Assembly: GCF_026000775.1 (NCBI RefSeq)
Contig: NZ_AP026830.1
Span: 124,001 to 188,000 of the forward strand
DNA from: Vulcanisaeta souniana JCM 11219
GTDB taxonomy: Archaea; Thermoproteota; Thermoprotei; Thermoproteales; Thermocladiaceae
DNA: 64,000 nucleotides
Reading direction: 5' to 3'
The notes beneath the pieces were generated by a model that saw only the letters and a program-made list of their open reading frames with translations, did no database searches and had not been told where the DNA came from. Both the position numbers and the translations under genes were made by a program. Below are positions 52,821-61,444 of the stretch, one piece after another; within the stretch, counting starts at the first letter, position 1, and each line of letters begins with the position of its first letter.

Positions 52821-54581
52821 GTGAAAGACATGAACAGCTCTACACTTAATGAGTTCCTGAGACAAAGAAACCTACTATTAAACGCAGGTAGTTATGAAGA
52901 GGCTAAGTCAAATTTCAGGTGGCCACCGCCTGATGAGTTTAACTGGGCTGTGGATTACTTCGATAAGTACCTAGCGGAGACCTCCACAAATCCAGCCCTT
53001 ATTTACATAAATGATGAGTTATTCAAGTCAGGTGATTCAAGGATCCTCAGCTACCATGAACTTAGGGCTCGATCCAATAAATTAGCCAACGCACTTTCGG
53101 ACCTTGGTATCAGCCGTGGGGACGTCGTCATGGTTATGCTAAATAATAGGCCTGAGCTCTTCGAATCATTCCTAGCCCTCATGAAGATAGGTGCCGTAAT
53201 TTCGCCGGCAACCACCCTATTACTACCGTCGGATATTGAGGATAGGGCATCAAGGGCTCACTTCAAGGCCATTATTGCAGATCCGGAGGTCGTTAGTAGG
53301 ATTGACCAGATTAAGGGCAATCTCGAGAAGCTCGGCGTTAAGTACTTCATAACCCTCAGTAAGCCAGGGCCTGGATGGCTTAATTACTATGAATTAACCA
53401 GCGGCAAGCCCGAGAACTTCCAGGGAGTTAAGACCAAGTCAGATGATTTACTCCTGGTTTACTTCACATCAGGTACCACCGCTAAACCCAAGATGGTCAT
53501 GCACACCCAGTCAAGCTACCCAATAGGCCACCTAACAACCATGTACTGGGTTGGTGCCAAGCCCGGCTATAGGCACATGAACATCTCGAGTCCCGGATGG
53601 GCTAAGTGGGCTTGGTCGACATTCTTCGCAGCCTTCAATGCTGGTGCCACTACCGTGGTTTATGACTATAGTGGTAGGTTTAGTGCGGCTAATCATTTGA
53701 AGATTCTTGAGAATTACGGTGTTGACACACTATGTGCGCCACCAACTGTCTGGCGTATGATAATACTTGAGGACTTAACGAAGTATAACCTTGAGAAGAT
53801 TAAGAGCTTCGTGAGCGCTGGTGAGCCGCTTAATCCGGAGGTTATTGAGCGTGTTTATAAGGCGGCTGGTAAGTATATACGTGATGGTTATGGGCAGACG
53901 GAGACCACGCTAATGGTTGGTAACTTCCCCGGCATGAAGATTAAGCCAGGCTCAATGGGTAAACCAGCCCCTGGCTATGACATAGTCCTCGTTGATGAGG
54001 ATGGAAACCCCGTGGGTACTAATAGGGATGGGCACATAACCGTTAGGACCAGCCCAAGGCCCATTGGCCTAATGGTTGGTTATGACGATGAGAATAAGAA
54101 TAGGGAGGTGTTTAGGCTCGGCCTGTACTTCACGGGTGACGTGGCCTTCATGAATGAGGAGGGTTACCTATACTTCGTTGGCCGTGCAGACGACGTGTTC
54201 AAGTCAAGCGACTATAGGATTAGCCCGTTTGAACTGGAGAGTGACTTGTTGAAGCACCCAGCTGTTGCCGAGGCTGCCGTGGTCCCAAGCCCAGACCTGA
54301 TAAGGGGCTTCATACCGAAGGCGTACATCGTCCTTAAGCCAGGTTACACGCCAAGTAAGGATTTAGCGTATGACGTGTTTAAGTTCATTAGGCTTAACAT
54401 AGCGCCGTATAAGAGGCCCAGGGCCATTGAGTTCGTGCCTGAACTACCCAAGACGATCAGTGGTAAGATTAGGCGTGTTGAGCTTAGGGGCCTTGAACGT
54501 GAGAAGAGAAACAAGGGTATTAGGGGTGAGCATGAGTACTTTGAGGATGACTTCCCGGACATAAGGCAGTTGAAGGTATAA
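52821..54581 (+). CDS. AMP-forming acyl-CoA synthetase
   Basis: 586 residues; ATG 52830 is an alternative start. Activates a carboxylic acid to acyl-CoA through acyl-AMP. The P-loop-like YFTSGTTAKPK is at 214-224, DGYGQTE at 355-361, YFTGD (LYFTGDVAF) in the hinge and the catalytic Lys549 in ISGKIRR. The extended N-terminus and WPPPDEFNWAVDYFD resemble medium-chain/benzoate-type archaeal ligases rather than acetyl-CoA synthetase. Upstream of a KaiC-like ATPase gene, not clearly linked. Confidence 0.92.
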   Translation: MKDMNSSTLNEFLRQRNLLLNAGSYEEAKSNFRWPPPDEFNWAVDYFDKYLAETSTNPALIYINDELFKSGDSRILSYHELRARSNKLANALSDLGISRGDVVMVMLNNRPELFESFLALMKIGAVISPATTLLLPSDIEDRASRAHFKAIIADPEVVSRIDQIKGNLEKLGVKYFITLSKPGPGWLNYYELTSGKPENFQGVKTKSDDLLLVYFTSGTTAKPKMVMHTQSSYPIGHLTTMYWVGAKPGYRHMNISSPGWAKWAWSTFFAAFNAGATTVVYDYSGRFSAANHLKILENYGVDTLCAPPTVWRMIILEDLTKYNLEKIKSFVSAGEPLNPEVIERVYKAAGKYIRDGYGQTETTLMVGNFPGMKIKPGSMGKPAPGYDIVLVDEDGNPVGTNRDGHITVRTSPRPIGLMVGYDDENKNREVFRLGLYFTGDVAFMNEEGYLYFVGRADDVFKSSDYRISPFELESDLLKHPAVAEAAVVPSPDLIRGFIPKAYIVLKPGYTPSKDLAYDVFKFIRLNIAPYKRPRAIEFVPELPKTISGKIRRVELRGLEREKRNKGIRGEHEYFEDDFPDIRQLKV

Positions 54582-54643
54582 TACCCATATAACCCCCAAA
54601 ATGGCTTTTTAAATTAATCCATATTTACTTTCATTGATACGAA

Positions 54644-55513
54644 ATGTCCAGCGGAATAAGGAGGATCAGCCTTGGTATTGACTGGCTTGATTACGCAATG
54701 CTTGGCGGTGTACCCAGGGGTAATTGGCTACTCATCACTGGGGAGCCTGGCGTGGGTAAGAGCATACTCACAATACAGGCCGCCGGGGCTAATGTGAATG
54801 CCATGCCCGTGGTCTACGTTTCAACAGAGACCAGGTTCTATGACGTGGTGAGACAAGCCAAGCAATTCAATATTGACTTGACCGACGCGGTGAGCCTCGC
54901 GGACGTACTGACTGGCAGGGTTAAGGACGTGAAGACTAACCTGGTCGTGATAGACCTATTCGGCTTGGCCAGGGAGTATAGGGAACTCCTGAGGGCAAGT
55001 GAGGAGGAGGGTAGGACGAAGGCTAAGTCACCACTGAGTATGGAGGTTGTTATGGCAAGTATTGAGAAGGCTTATGAGATTCTCGGCATTAGTGAGGAGG
55101 GTAGGGTCACCAAGGACGTACTAGTCATAATTGACTCCCTAGCCCCCATGTGGAGTCACGCGCCGGCCATGGCTAGGCTCATTACCTACCGCCTGAGGCA
55201 GAGGCTTTACCGCTCCAATGTCACGGTGATAATGACGAATCAGTACGCGCCAACCACCGGGATGACGTTTGGTTTTGGTGCTGAACACATTGCCGATGCC
55301 ATAATCCACATGTGGATCGAGGAGCCGGAGAAGAAGAAGGAGATCGAGCGTTGGCTAATCATAAAGAAGGCCAGGCTCACAAACCACTACAGGAAGGCCA
55401 TGAAGTTCGAGATAGAACCCGGTAAGGGATTAACACTTATAGAACCGGGGATTGATGAACTGAGGAAGTGGTTTAATGAGTATGCAGGAAAACAGGAACC
55501 AAACGAAGAATGA
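54644..55513 (+). CDS. RecA-superfamily ATPase, KaiC/RadA-paralog type
   Basis: 289 residues, one RecA domain: ISLGIDWLDYAMLGGVPRGN, Walker A GEPGVGKS (33-40), VVYVSTE, Walker B VLVIIDS and a basic end. It lacks the helix-hairpin-helix DNA-binding part of RadA, so it belongs to the RadC/KaiC-like regulators or recombination helpers of archaea. The next gene overlaps its end by up to 38 bases, which suggests a common transcript. Confidence 0.87.
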   Translation: MSSGIRRISLGIDWLDYAMLGGVPRGNWLLITGEPGVGKSILTIQAAGANVNAMPVVYVSTETRFYDVVRQAKQFNIDLTDAVSLADVLTGRVKDVKTNLVVIDLFGLAREYRELLRASEEEGRTKAKSPLSMEVVMASIEKAYEILGISEEGRVTKDVLVIIDSLAPMWSHAPAMARLITYRLRQRLYRSNVTVIMTNQYAPTTGMTFGFGAEHIADAIIHMWIEEPEKKKEIERWLIIKKARLTNHYRKAMKFEIEPGKGLTLIEPGIDELRKWFNEYAGKQEPNEE

Positions 55514-55985
55514 TGGCTGTAGTGGAAGGATAATTAGGGCCATGGAGGAGTTCTTGTGGGCCCTGATTAACAACGGCAGTAGGGATGACATAATACTGGA
55601 ATTAACGCAGTGCGGTGATGAGGCTAGGCCCTATTTAACCGTTGTTAATGGTATTGACCCGGGGAACACCCTGTCCGCTGCATTATCATACCTTCAATAC
55701 GTTAGGTACTCTAGGGGCGAAATAACTGTGAATAAGGATTACCTGGTGAATATTAATGAGGATTTATCAAACCCTAGGGACGCCTACTCGATCATAGTTG
55801 ATAACCTCGCCCATGCATTAAGGGCCCAGGACTATGTAACCGCTGCATTCCTTGCTGACCTCGCGTTCATCGCCAGGGCATACATGCTTTGTTTGAGTAA
55901 CGGTGGTGATAAATCGTGTGATTGGCTAAGGAGGTCTTTTACTGTTAGGGTTTTAATATTGAGGAGTAGAATTAACAATTATTGA
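55476..55985 (+). CDS. Uncharacterised helical protein after the KaiC-like ATPase
   Basis: 169 residues from ATG 55476 or 147 from ATG 55542 (MEEFLWALINNGSRDD); the second avoids the overlap with the ATPase gene but neither has a clear ribosome-binding site. The protein is helical (LSAALSYLQYVRYSRGEI; VDNLAHALRAQDYVTAAFLA) with a basic end. No family recognised. It may work with the ATPase. Convergent with the DUF35 gene, overlapping by 14 bases. Confidence 0.65.
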   Translation: MSMQENRNQTKNDGCSGRIIRAMEEFLWALINNGSRDDIILELTQCGDEARPYLTVVNGIDPGNTLSAALSYLQYVRYSRGEITVNKDYLVNINEDLSNPRDAYSIIVDNLAHALRAQDYVTAAFLADLAFIARAYMLCLSNGGDKSCDWLRRSFTVRVLILRSRINNY

Positions 55986-56382
55986 TCGGCCTGAATTTAT
56001 AGCCATAATTAATTAACCCATAGGTGCTGTCCATCTTCACCATCCTGAATACAACCTCAACATCAACGCCGGGGCTCAGCTTCTCAGGGTCCATACAATC
56101 CACTATTTGCCCAACGACCTTAACACCGCCAAGATCCACCATACCTATGATCAAGGGTTTCATCTTCTCAAACTCAGCAGGTACTGAGTAAAGCACCGTG
56201 AAGTTAATGAGCTTGCCAGTACTTGGTAGTGGGTATGGCTTAAACTCCCTTGAACCGCACTCACACACTGCCCTTGGTGGGAAGTATACTCGGCCGCACT
56301 TAATGCATTGAACGCCCTCGAGCCTGTAGTACTGAGGCATCCTCCTCCAGTACCTTGGTACGGATAGTCTCTGGTCCACCAT
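55972..56382 (-). CDS. DUF35 OB-fold/zinc-ribbon protein
   Basis: 136 residues. The rubredoxin-like zinc ribbon has Cys26, Cys29, Cys40 and Cys42 (QCIKCG; CECG), followed by an OB-fold (about 55-125). In archaea such proteins bridge acetoacetyl-CoA thiolase and HMG-CoA synthase and channel the intermediate of the mevalonate route. It lies 1 base after the thiolase-like gene, which supports that role. Confidence 0.9.
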   Translation of the reverse strand: MVDQRLSVPRYWRRMPQYYRLEGVQCIKCGRVYFPPRAVCECGSREFKPYPLPSTGKLINFTVLYSVPAEFEKMKPLIIGMVDLGGVKVVGQIVDCMDPEKLSPGVDVEVVFRMVKMDSTYGLINYGYKFRPINNC

Positions 56383-56383
56383 G

Positions 56384-57541
56384 TCAGCTCACCCTCCTGA
56401 GTACTACTGAAGTTGATACTAGGTCAAAGCCAGCCATGTCCTGAACAATGCCCAACTCAGCCTTACCCAGTGATTCAAAGGGCTTCACATTCATCAATTC
56501 CATAACCATCAACGCCAACTCATACATTCCCGAGGCACCCCCTGGGAACCCCATGGACTTAAGCCCACCGCCAGCATTAACGACTAACTTATTACCTACG
56601 TCCAACGCACCCGTGGATAATAACCTCGGAGTCTCGCCGGGCCTCACAAGACCCATGGACTCCAGAGCCAGCATGCCAAGTATGCTGTACGTGTCATGGA
56701 CCTCGGCTAGCCTTATGTCACCTATTGATACGTGGGCTGCCCTAAGGGCCATGTTTGTGGCATCCCTGACCGAGAGTAATTCCGTGAGTGAATCCCTCTG
56801 CCCTGTGTATGTTCCGTATGCGCCAATACCAATACCATCAATTCTTATTGCAACATCGCTCTTCACGGGCTTATTGCAGAGTATTACTGCGGCTGATCCA
56901 TCCACGGCCGGCGCAACATCGTATAGCCTTAATGGGTCTGCAACGACCTCCGACTCAAGCACGTCCTTAAGCGTTGCCTGCTTCTTCATGTATGCAAGTG
57001 GGTTCTTACTGCCCCTCTCATGCATTTTTATTGGCCATATTGCGAGATCCTCATAATCATAACCATACTTAAGCATGTACTCCCTCATTGCCATGGCTGC
57101 CTGAGCCGCCGGTGTTACACCAAAGAACCCCTCGTACTCATAGTCCGTAATTGTAGCCAGTGCCTTGTTTAACTTGACGTTTATGACGTCGTGCATCTTC
57201 TCGACGCCAACCACGGCCACGCAGTCATAAATACCCGCCCTGACTGTGTTGTATGCCTCCAGTATTGCCACTCCGCTTGAACCATCACCGCTCTCGATCC
57301 TAATGGCCGGTATCCTTCTCATGCCCACGTAGTCCGATAGGAATGCACCCAATGTGCCCTGGTCCTGTAGCACCTCAGAGAACGCATTCGCCACGTATAT
57401 TGCACCTAGATTTACATTGCCTACCTGGTCGAGGATCTTCAGGAAGGCTTCGGCGAATAGTTCCTTGAGTCCCTTCTCATAATGCCTACTACCTGGCACC
57501 AGGGAGTGGGCTACGACATATACTTCTGTCGTATTAAACAC
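56384..57541 (-). CDS. Thiolase-family protein (probable mevalonate pathway partner)
   Basis: About 385 residues from GTG 57541 (MFNTTEVYVVAHSLVPGSRH). The start is preferred over TTG 57592 because the shared TATA box then lies 29 bases upstream. The thiolase fold is clear (EVHDTYSILGMLALESMGL; NAGGGLKSMGFPGGASG), but two catalytic residues are changed: the usual nucleophilic Cys position in ESGDGSSG appears to be Gly87 and the GHP His is Phe. It could be a variant of archaeal acetoacetyl-CoA thiolase or a non-catalytic subunit. Followed by DUF35; HMG-CoA synthase is not in view. Confidence 0.85.
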   Translation of the reverse strand: MFNTTEVYVVAHSLVPGSRHYEKGLKELFAEAFLKILDQVGNVNLGAIYVANAFSEVLQDQGTLGAFLSDYVGMRRIPAIRIESGDGSSGVAILEAYNTVRAGIYDCVAVVGVEKMHDVINVKLNKALATITDYEYEGFFGVTPAAQAAMAMREYMLKYGYDYEDLAIWPIKMHERGSKNPLAYMKKQATLKDVLESEVVADPLRLYDVAPAVDGSAAVILCNKPVKSDVAIRIDGIGIGAYGTYTGQRDSLTELLSVRDATNMALRAAHVSIGDIRLAEVHDTYSILGMLALESMGLVRPGETPRLLSTGALDVGNKLVVNAGGGLKSMGFPGGASGMYELALMVMELMNVKPFESLGKAELGIVQDMAGFDLVSTSVVLRRVS

Positions 57542-57562
57542 CAGCAGTTGCCATAAATGTGA

Positions 57563-57577
57563 AGTTTTTAAATATTC
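57563..57577. promoter_or_regulatory. Shared bidirectional TATA box between thiolase and hmgA
   Basis: GTTTTTAAATATTC reads as a TATA box on both strands. It is about 29 bases before GTG 57541 to the left and about 27 before ATG 57596 to the right, so two leaderless transcripts could start from one promoter. Confidence 0.6.
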
Positions 57578-57595
57578 CCTGAATATAGTCAACTA

Positions 57596-58837
57596 ATGGT
57601 CGAGGAATTAAACCTTGAAGATATATTCACAAAAATAGATAAGGGTGAGTTGAAACTTCATGAGTTAGATAAGTTTCTTGGGGACTCCAACAGGGCCACC
57701 GAGGTTAGGAGAGTGTACCTCGAGAGGAGAACTGGCGCTCGACTTAACAATGTTGGTAAGACCGTCATTGACTTCAACACCGTAGTCGGAAAAAACATAG
57801 AGAACACAATAGGCGCAGCGCAAGTGCCAATAGGTATCGCTGGGCCCCTGCGCGTGATTGGTGATTACGCCAATGGACTTTACTACATACCATTGGCCAC
57901 CACTGAGGGCGCCCTCGTTGCCTCCGTGAATAGGGGCGCCAAGATAATCACCGAAGCTGGCGGTGCAAGGAGCAAGGTTATTAATGACGGCATGACAAGA
58001 GCACCCGTCATAGCAGTACCAAGTGTAATTGATGCCGTTGAACTGGTTAATTGGGTTAATGATCACTTTAACGAGTTAAAGAACATTGCTGAATCAACAA
58101 GTAGGCACGCAAGGTTATTGAACATTCAGCCATTCATTATTGGTAATAATGTATGGCTTAGGTTTAGGTTCGCGACTGGTGATGCCATGGGCATGAACAT
58201 GGTGACCATAGCCACAGACAAGGCCGTTAAGCACATACTCAGTAAATTCCCAAGGGCGCAATTGGTGGCGCTCAGTGGCAATATGTGTGTTGATAAGAAG
58301 GCTAACACCGTGAACTTCCTACTCGGTAGGGGTAAGACCGTGGTTAGTGAGGCCGTGATACCAAGGAACACCCTGGAGAAGTGGGGCGTCACGGCGGAAG
58401 ACGTTGCCGAGGTTAATAACAGGAAGAACCTACTCGGTTCTGCACTGGCTCATTCCTATGGCTTCAATGCGCATTTCGCCAACATAGTCACAGCAATCTT
58501 CATAGCCACAGGGCAGGATGTCGCCCAGGTCGTTGAGTCAAGCATGGGTATTACCTGGATGGAGCCCCTTGATAATGGCGATCTCTACGTATCAGTCACA
58601 CTGCCAAGTCTCGAGGTCGGCACCGTGGGTGGTGGCACCGGGTTACCGACACAGAGGGAGGTGCTTCAAATGCTCGGTGTTTATGGCTCAGGAAATCCAC
58701 CTGGCTCTAATGCCCTTAAGTTCGCCGAGGTCATGGCTGCGGCCGTACTCGCCGGTGAAGTTAACCTAGTCCTTGCGCTGGCGAGGGATGAATTGGCGAG
58801 GGCTCATGAGATGCTGGGCAGGGCTGGTAAGACGTAA
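57596..58837 (+). CDS. hmgA: HMG-CoA reductase, class I
   Basis: 413 residues, the archaeal length. Reduces HMG-CoA to mevalonate for isoprenoid lipids. The catalytic residues are visible: Glu104 (ATTEGALVAS), Lys234 (CVDKK), Asp308 (GQDVAQ) and His404 near the end, with GDAMGMN (195-201) for the cofactor. Starts 55 bases from the divergent thiolase-like gene and shares its promoter; both belong to the mevalonate route. Confidence 0.96.
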   Translation: MVEELNLEDIFTKIDKGELKLHELDKFLGDSNRATEVRRVYLERRTGARLNNVGKTVIDFNTVVGKNIENTIGAAQVPIGIAGPLRVIGDYANGLYYIPLATTEGALVASVNRGAKIITEAGGARSKVINDGMTRAPVIAVPSVIDAVELVNWVNDHFNELKNIAESTSRHARLLNIQPFIIGNNVWLRFRFATGDAMGMNMVTIATDKAVKHILSKFPRAQLVALSGNMCVDKKANTVNFLLGRGKTVVSEAVIPRNTLEKWGVTAEDVAEVNNRKNLLGSALAHSYGFNAHFANIVTAIFIATGQDVAQVVESSMGITWMEPLDNGDLYVSVTLPSLEVGTVGGGTGLPTQREVLQMLGVYGSGNPPGSNALKFAEVMAAAVLAGEVNLVLALARDELARAHEMLGRAGKT

Positions 58838-58940
58838 TGCTTCGTATCCAGAAACATAAATTTAGCTATGTATCTATACGTACTCTCTATAGTACATAAA
58901 TTGAAGTGATAAGGCTTATAAAGAGCTGCATTAGTAATTT

Positions 58941-59360
58941 TTGGGGATTAGTTTGGTAATTTATGTTTCTCCCGATAAAAAGGTTGTTGAAAAGACGCTT
59001 CAAACTGAGCTCAAGCGGATAATGCTTAGTGAGTTGATAGACGGCGAGGTAATCATCGGCGCCGCCATTATCGACTCAAACGGCATCCCACTCATTTATC
59101 ACATCCCAAATACCCTCACCGTTAAATCCCTTAAAAACCTCCTTTCCCTCATAGAGTTTGCCGATCATACCGCTAAAATCAATGATGACCTCCTTGGTTC
59201 ATATCAATACCTCATAATCCGCTACTCAAACTTCAAAATTGCCTTCTTTGAGATGGGTTCTAAGGGTTGGTTGATGGTTTTCGTGAATCCTGTCTGGCAC
59301 GTTGAGAATGTAATGTCAAAGATTAAGCAGTTCATGCTTAAGGTTCAAAGGATGATTTAA
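58941..59360 (+). CDS. Roadblock/LC7-like small protein
   Basis: About 139 residues from TTG 58941, or 135 from TTG 58953 (LVIYVSPDKKVVEKT). The middle, IGAAIIDSNGIPLIYHIPN, is typical of roadblock/LC7 domains, which bind small GTPases or regulate motility and cell polarity. TATAAAG-like at about 58913-58921 supports a start near 58945-58953. No GTPase gene is adjacent. Confidence 0.65.
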   Translation: MGISLVIYVSPDKKVVEKTLQTELKRIMLSELIDGEVIIGAAIIDSNGIPLIYHIPNTLTVKSLKNLLSLIEFADHTAKINDDLLGSYQYLIIRYSNFKIAFFEMGSKGWLMVFVNPVWHVENVMSKIKQFMLKVQRMI

Positions 59361-59429
59361 ACCCATTGGTTAAAACGGTAAGATTTGCCACCTCAAAAAT
59401 TTAAGTACTTTATACCTGGATCCTACTCA

Positions 59430-60041
59430 ATGTCGAAGATAACCGGTAGCGTGAAGATACCTGAAATGGAGGTTAAGGAGGAGGTCTCCCTGGATGCCTC
59501 GAGTACTGCCATTATCATCGTCGACATGCAAAATGACTTCGTAAGACCAAATGGAAAGTTGTACGTACCCACCGCGCAGGCCACAATACCATCAATAAGG
59601 AAAGTGCTGGCCAAGGCCCGGGAAGCCAATGTACCAGTTATATACACCCAGGACTGGCACTTCAAGAATGACCCTGAGTTTAGGATCTGGGGCGAGCATT
59701 GTGTAATGAATACCTGGGGCGCAGAGATCGTGGATGAGCTTAAGCCCATGCCGGATGACATAGTTATAAGGAAGCATAGGTACGATGCCTTCTTCGGCAC
59801 AGACTTGGATTACGTGCTTAGGCATGTTGTTCACGCAATGAATTTGGTGATTGTGGGTACCGTGGCCAACATCTGCGTACTACACACGGCGGGTAGCGCT
59901 GCGCTTAATTGGTACAACGTGATTGTGCCTATTGACGGGATCTCAGCACTAAATGAATTTGATTATTACGCTGCACTTAGGCAAATAACCTTCCTATATA
60001 ATGGCATACTTACAAGGGCTGATAGTATTAAGTTTGTATAG
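59430..60041 (+). CDS. Isochorismatase/nicotinamidase-family hydrolase
   Basis: 203 residues from ATG 59430; a TTG at 59385 is in frame, but a TATA-like box inside that extension (about 59395-59403) points to the ATG. The triad is Asp32 (IIVDMQNDF), Lys115 (VIRKHRYDAFFGT) and Cys149 (GTVANICVLHTA). GEHCVMNTWGAEI near 88-100 fits nicotinamidases, which convert nicotinamide to nicotinate. Another amide is possible. Confidence 0.88.
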   Translation: MSKITGSVKIPEMEVKEEVSLDASSTAIIIVDMQNDFVRPNGKLYVPTAQATIPSIRKVLAKAREANVPVIYTQDWHFKNDPEFRIWGEHCVMNTWGAEIVDELKPMPDDIVIRKHRYDAFFGTDLDYVLRHVVHAMNLVIVGTVANICVLHTAGSAALNWYNVIVPIDGISALNEFDYYAALRQITFLYNGILTRADSIKFV

Positions 60042-60412
60042 ATGTATGCCTAATCCTAGGTGATTTTTAATATTATTGCTCAATGTCGAGGATACCTTTG
60101 GCTTATAGCCTCAACATACGCATTATTTCTTGAAAAATTTTGATGCAAGCAAATAGAAATTGAATGGGAACTTAATGTTAAGATTGAGAGCATCATTAAA
60201 CTCCTACCTTATGGCGATTACCACTGGATTTACCTCGGGAAGAGGACAAGGATGATTTACGAAACTGTGTATGCTGTTCTCCCTGACTATGTTGACTATG
60301 TTAATAAGTCGTTGGATAGCGGTATACCTATTAATGTTCATTGGATGCCTTGATGGTTAAGAATAACATTTAAGGATTAGGTTTATTGTGTGAAAGCCCT
60401 TAAAAACGGTAA
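60042..60412 (+). pseudogene. Gap with a coding-like fragment without start (60144-60353)
   Basis: From TGA 60141 the frame is open to TGA 60351 and reads IEWELNVKIESIIKLLPYGD, YHWIYLGKRTRMIYETVYAV and DYVDYVNKSLDSGIPI, convincing protein text, but the first Met is at about residue 40. Probably the back part of a deleted gene, or a gene starting at a non-standard codon. No family recognised. Confidence 0.4.
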
Positions 60413-61444
60413 GTGATCAGCCAAGTTAAATTGAGTAGGCGTAATTATGTTGGTGGCGAAGATTGGCGTAGGGATGCCATATTCATAGCTATCTCCATAG
60501 CCGTAATAATAGCAACAATAATCATACTAATAAGGTCAGGATTAGCGGGCGCTAGGTATGAAGCACCGAAGCACCCACTATATCTAGTGCTCTCTGAGCT
60601 CATATACGTAACCCAATTGTCACTTATCGGTATTAGGCTTAGTATAATCTTTAACAGGGGCATGGGCTATAAAATAAGGTCTACGGAATTAATTAAGGTA
60701 GTTACCGCCCAAACATTTGCCTCATTGCTCATGCCTGGATTCTACATCGGCGGTGAGGCAGTATCAATAGCCTACTTAACCTTTAAGGGATTACCAACGA
60801 CTAGGGCTACCGAGGGCATTACCTTTCGTTATACAGTTGATACGATAACATTAACGTCCATAGTACTCATACTTTACCTATTCAACCTAGTGATAATTCC
60901 CTACATAGCGCTTATAATTGCATTAATACTACTCATGGCATACGCCATATTGTTTATAACGATAGTAAGCGCGAGGTTAGGTAAGTACATCGAGCACATG
61001 TTTAGGTTTATTAATTCACGTATAAAAATCATAAGGAATTTCATATTAATGAATGAGAATGAGGATTACGGGCTTAAACTCTCACTGGTAGATTACTTCG
61101 TACTTTTTCTAGTGTCAATTACCCAGTGGTTGTTATCGGGACTTAATGTGATGTTAATATTCTACTCCTTCGGTGTCCACATAGGTATAATTACCGGTAT
61201 TCTAATTTCATCCTCATACACAATACTTACATACATATCAGTATTACCTGGGTCAGCCGGTATTGGGGAACTTGCTAACCTATACGTATTAAATAGTCTT
61301 AAGTTGGGTAATTATTACTTGGCTTATGATATTTGGTTTAGGATAATAACATACATAGTGCCGTTAATAATGCTCATGCCAGCCTTCCTCAGCATATCAA
61401 GGAAATTAACAATGATTAATACTAATCATAGGAACCCCCAGTAG
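60413..61444 (+). CDS. Flippase-like membrane protein (LPG_synthase_TM/UPF0104)
   Basis: 343 residues from GTG 60413, about eight membrane helices. The two conserved Gly/Pro loops are LMPGFYIGGEAVS (about 104-116) and VLPGSAGIGELA (about 282-293). The family includes the lipid-flipping part of MprF and many archaeal proteins of unknown lipid or glycolipid role. It overlaps the convergent helicase gene by 23 bases. Confidence 0.8.
   Translation: MISQVKLSRRNYVGGEDWRRDAIFIAISIAVIIATIIILIRSGLAGARYEAPKHPLYLVLSELIYVTQLSLIGIRLSIIFNRGMGYKIRSTELIKVVTAQTFASLLMPGFYIGGEAVSIAYLTFKGLPTTRATEGITFRYTVDTITLTSIVLILYLFNLVIIPYIALIIALILLMAYAILFITIVSARLGKYIEHMFRFINSRIKIIRNFILMNENEDYGLKLSLVDYFVLFLVSITQWLLSGLNVMLIFYSFGVHIGIITGILISSSYTILTYISVLPGSAGIGELANLYVLNSLKLGNYYLAYDIWFRIITYIVPLIMLMPAFLSISRKLTMINTNHRNPQ

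Noticed and set aside
57542-57592. TTG-started extension of the thiolase-like protein
   Set aside because: It contains the TATA box itself, so it would lie upstream of the transcript start.
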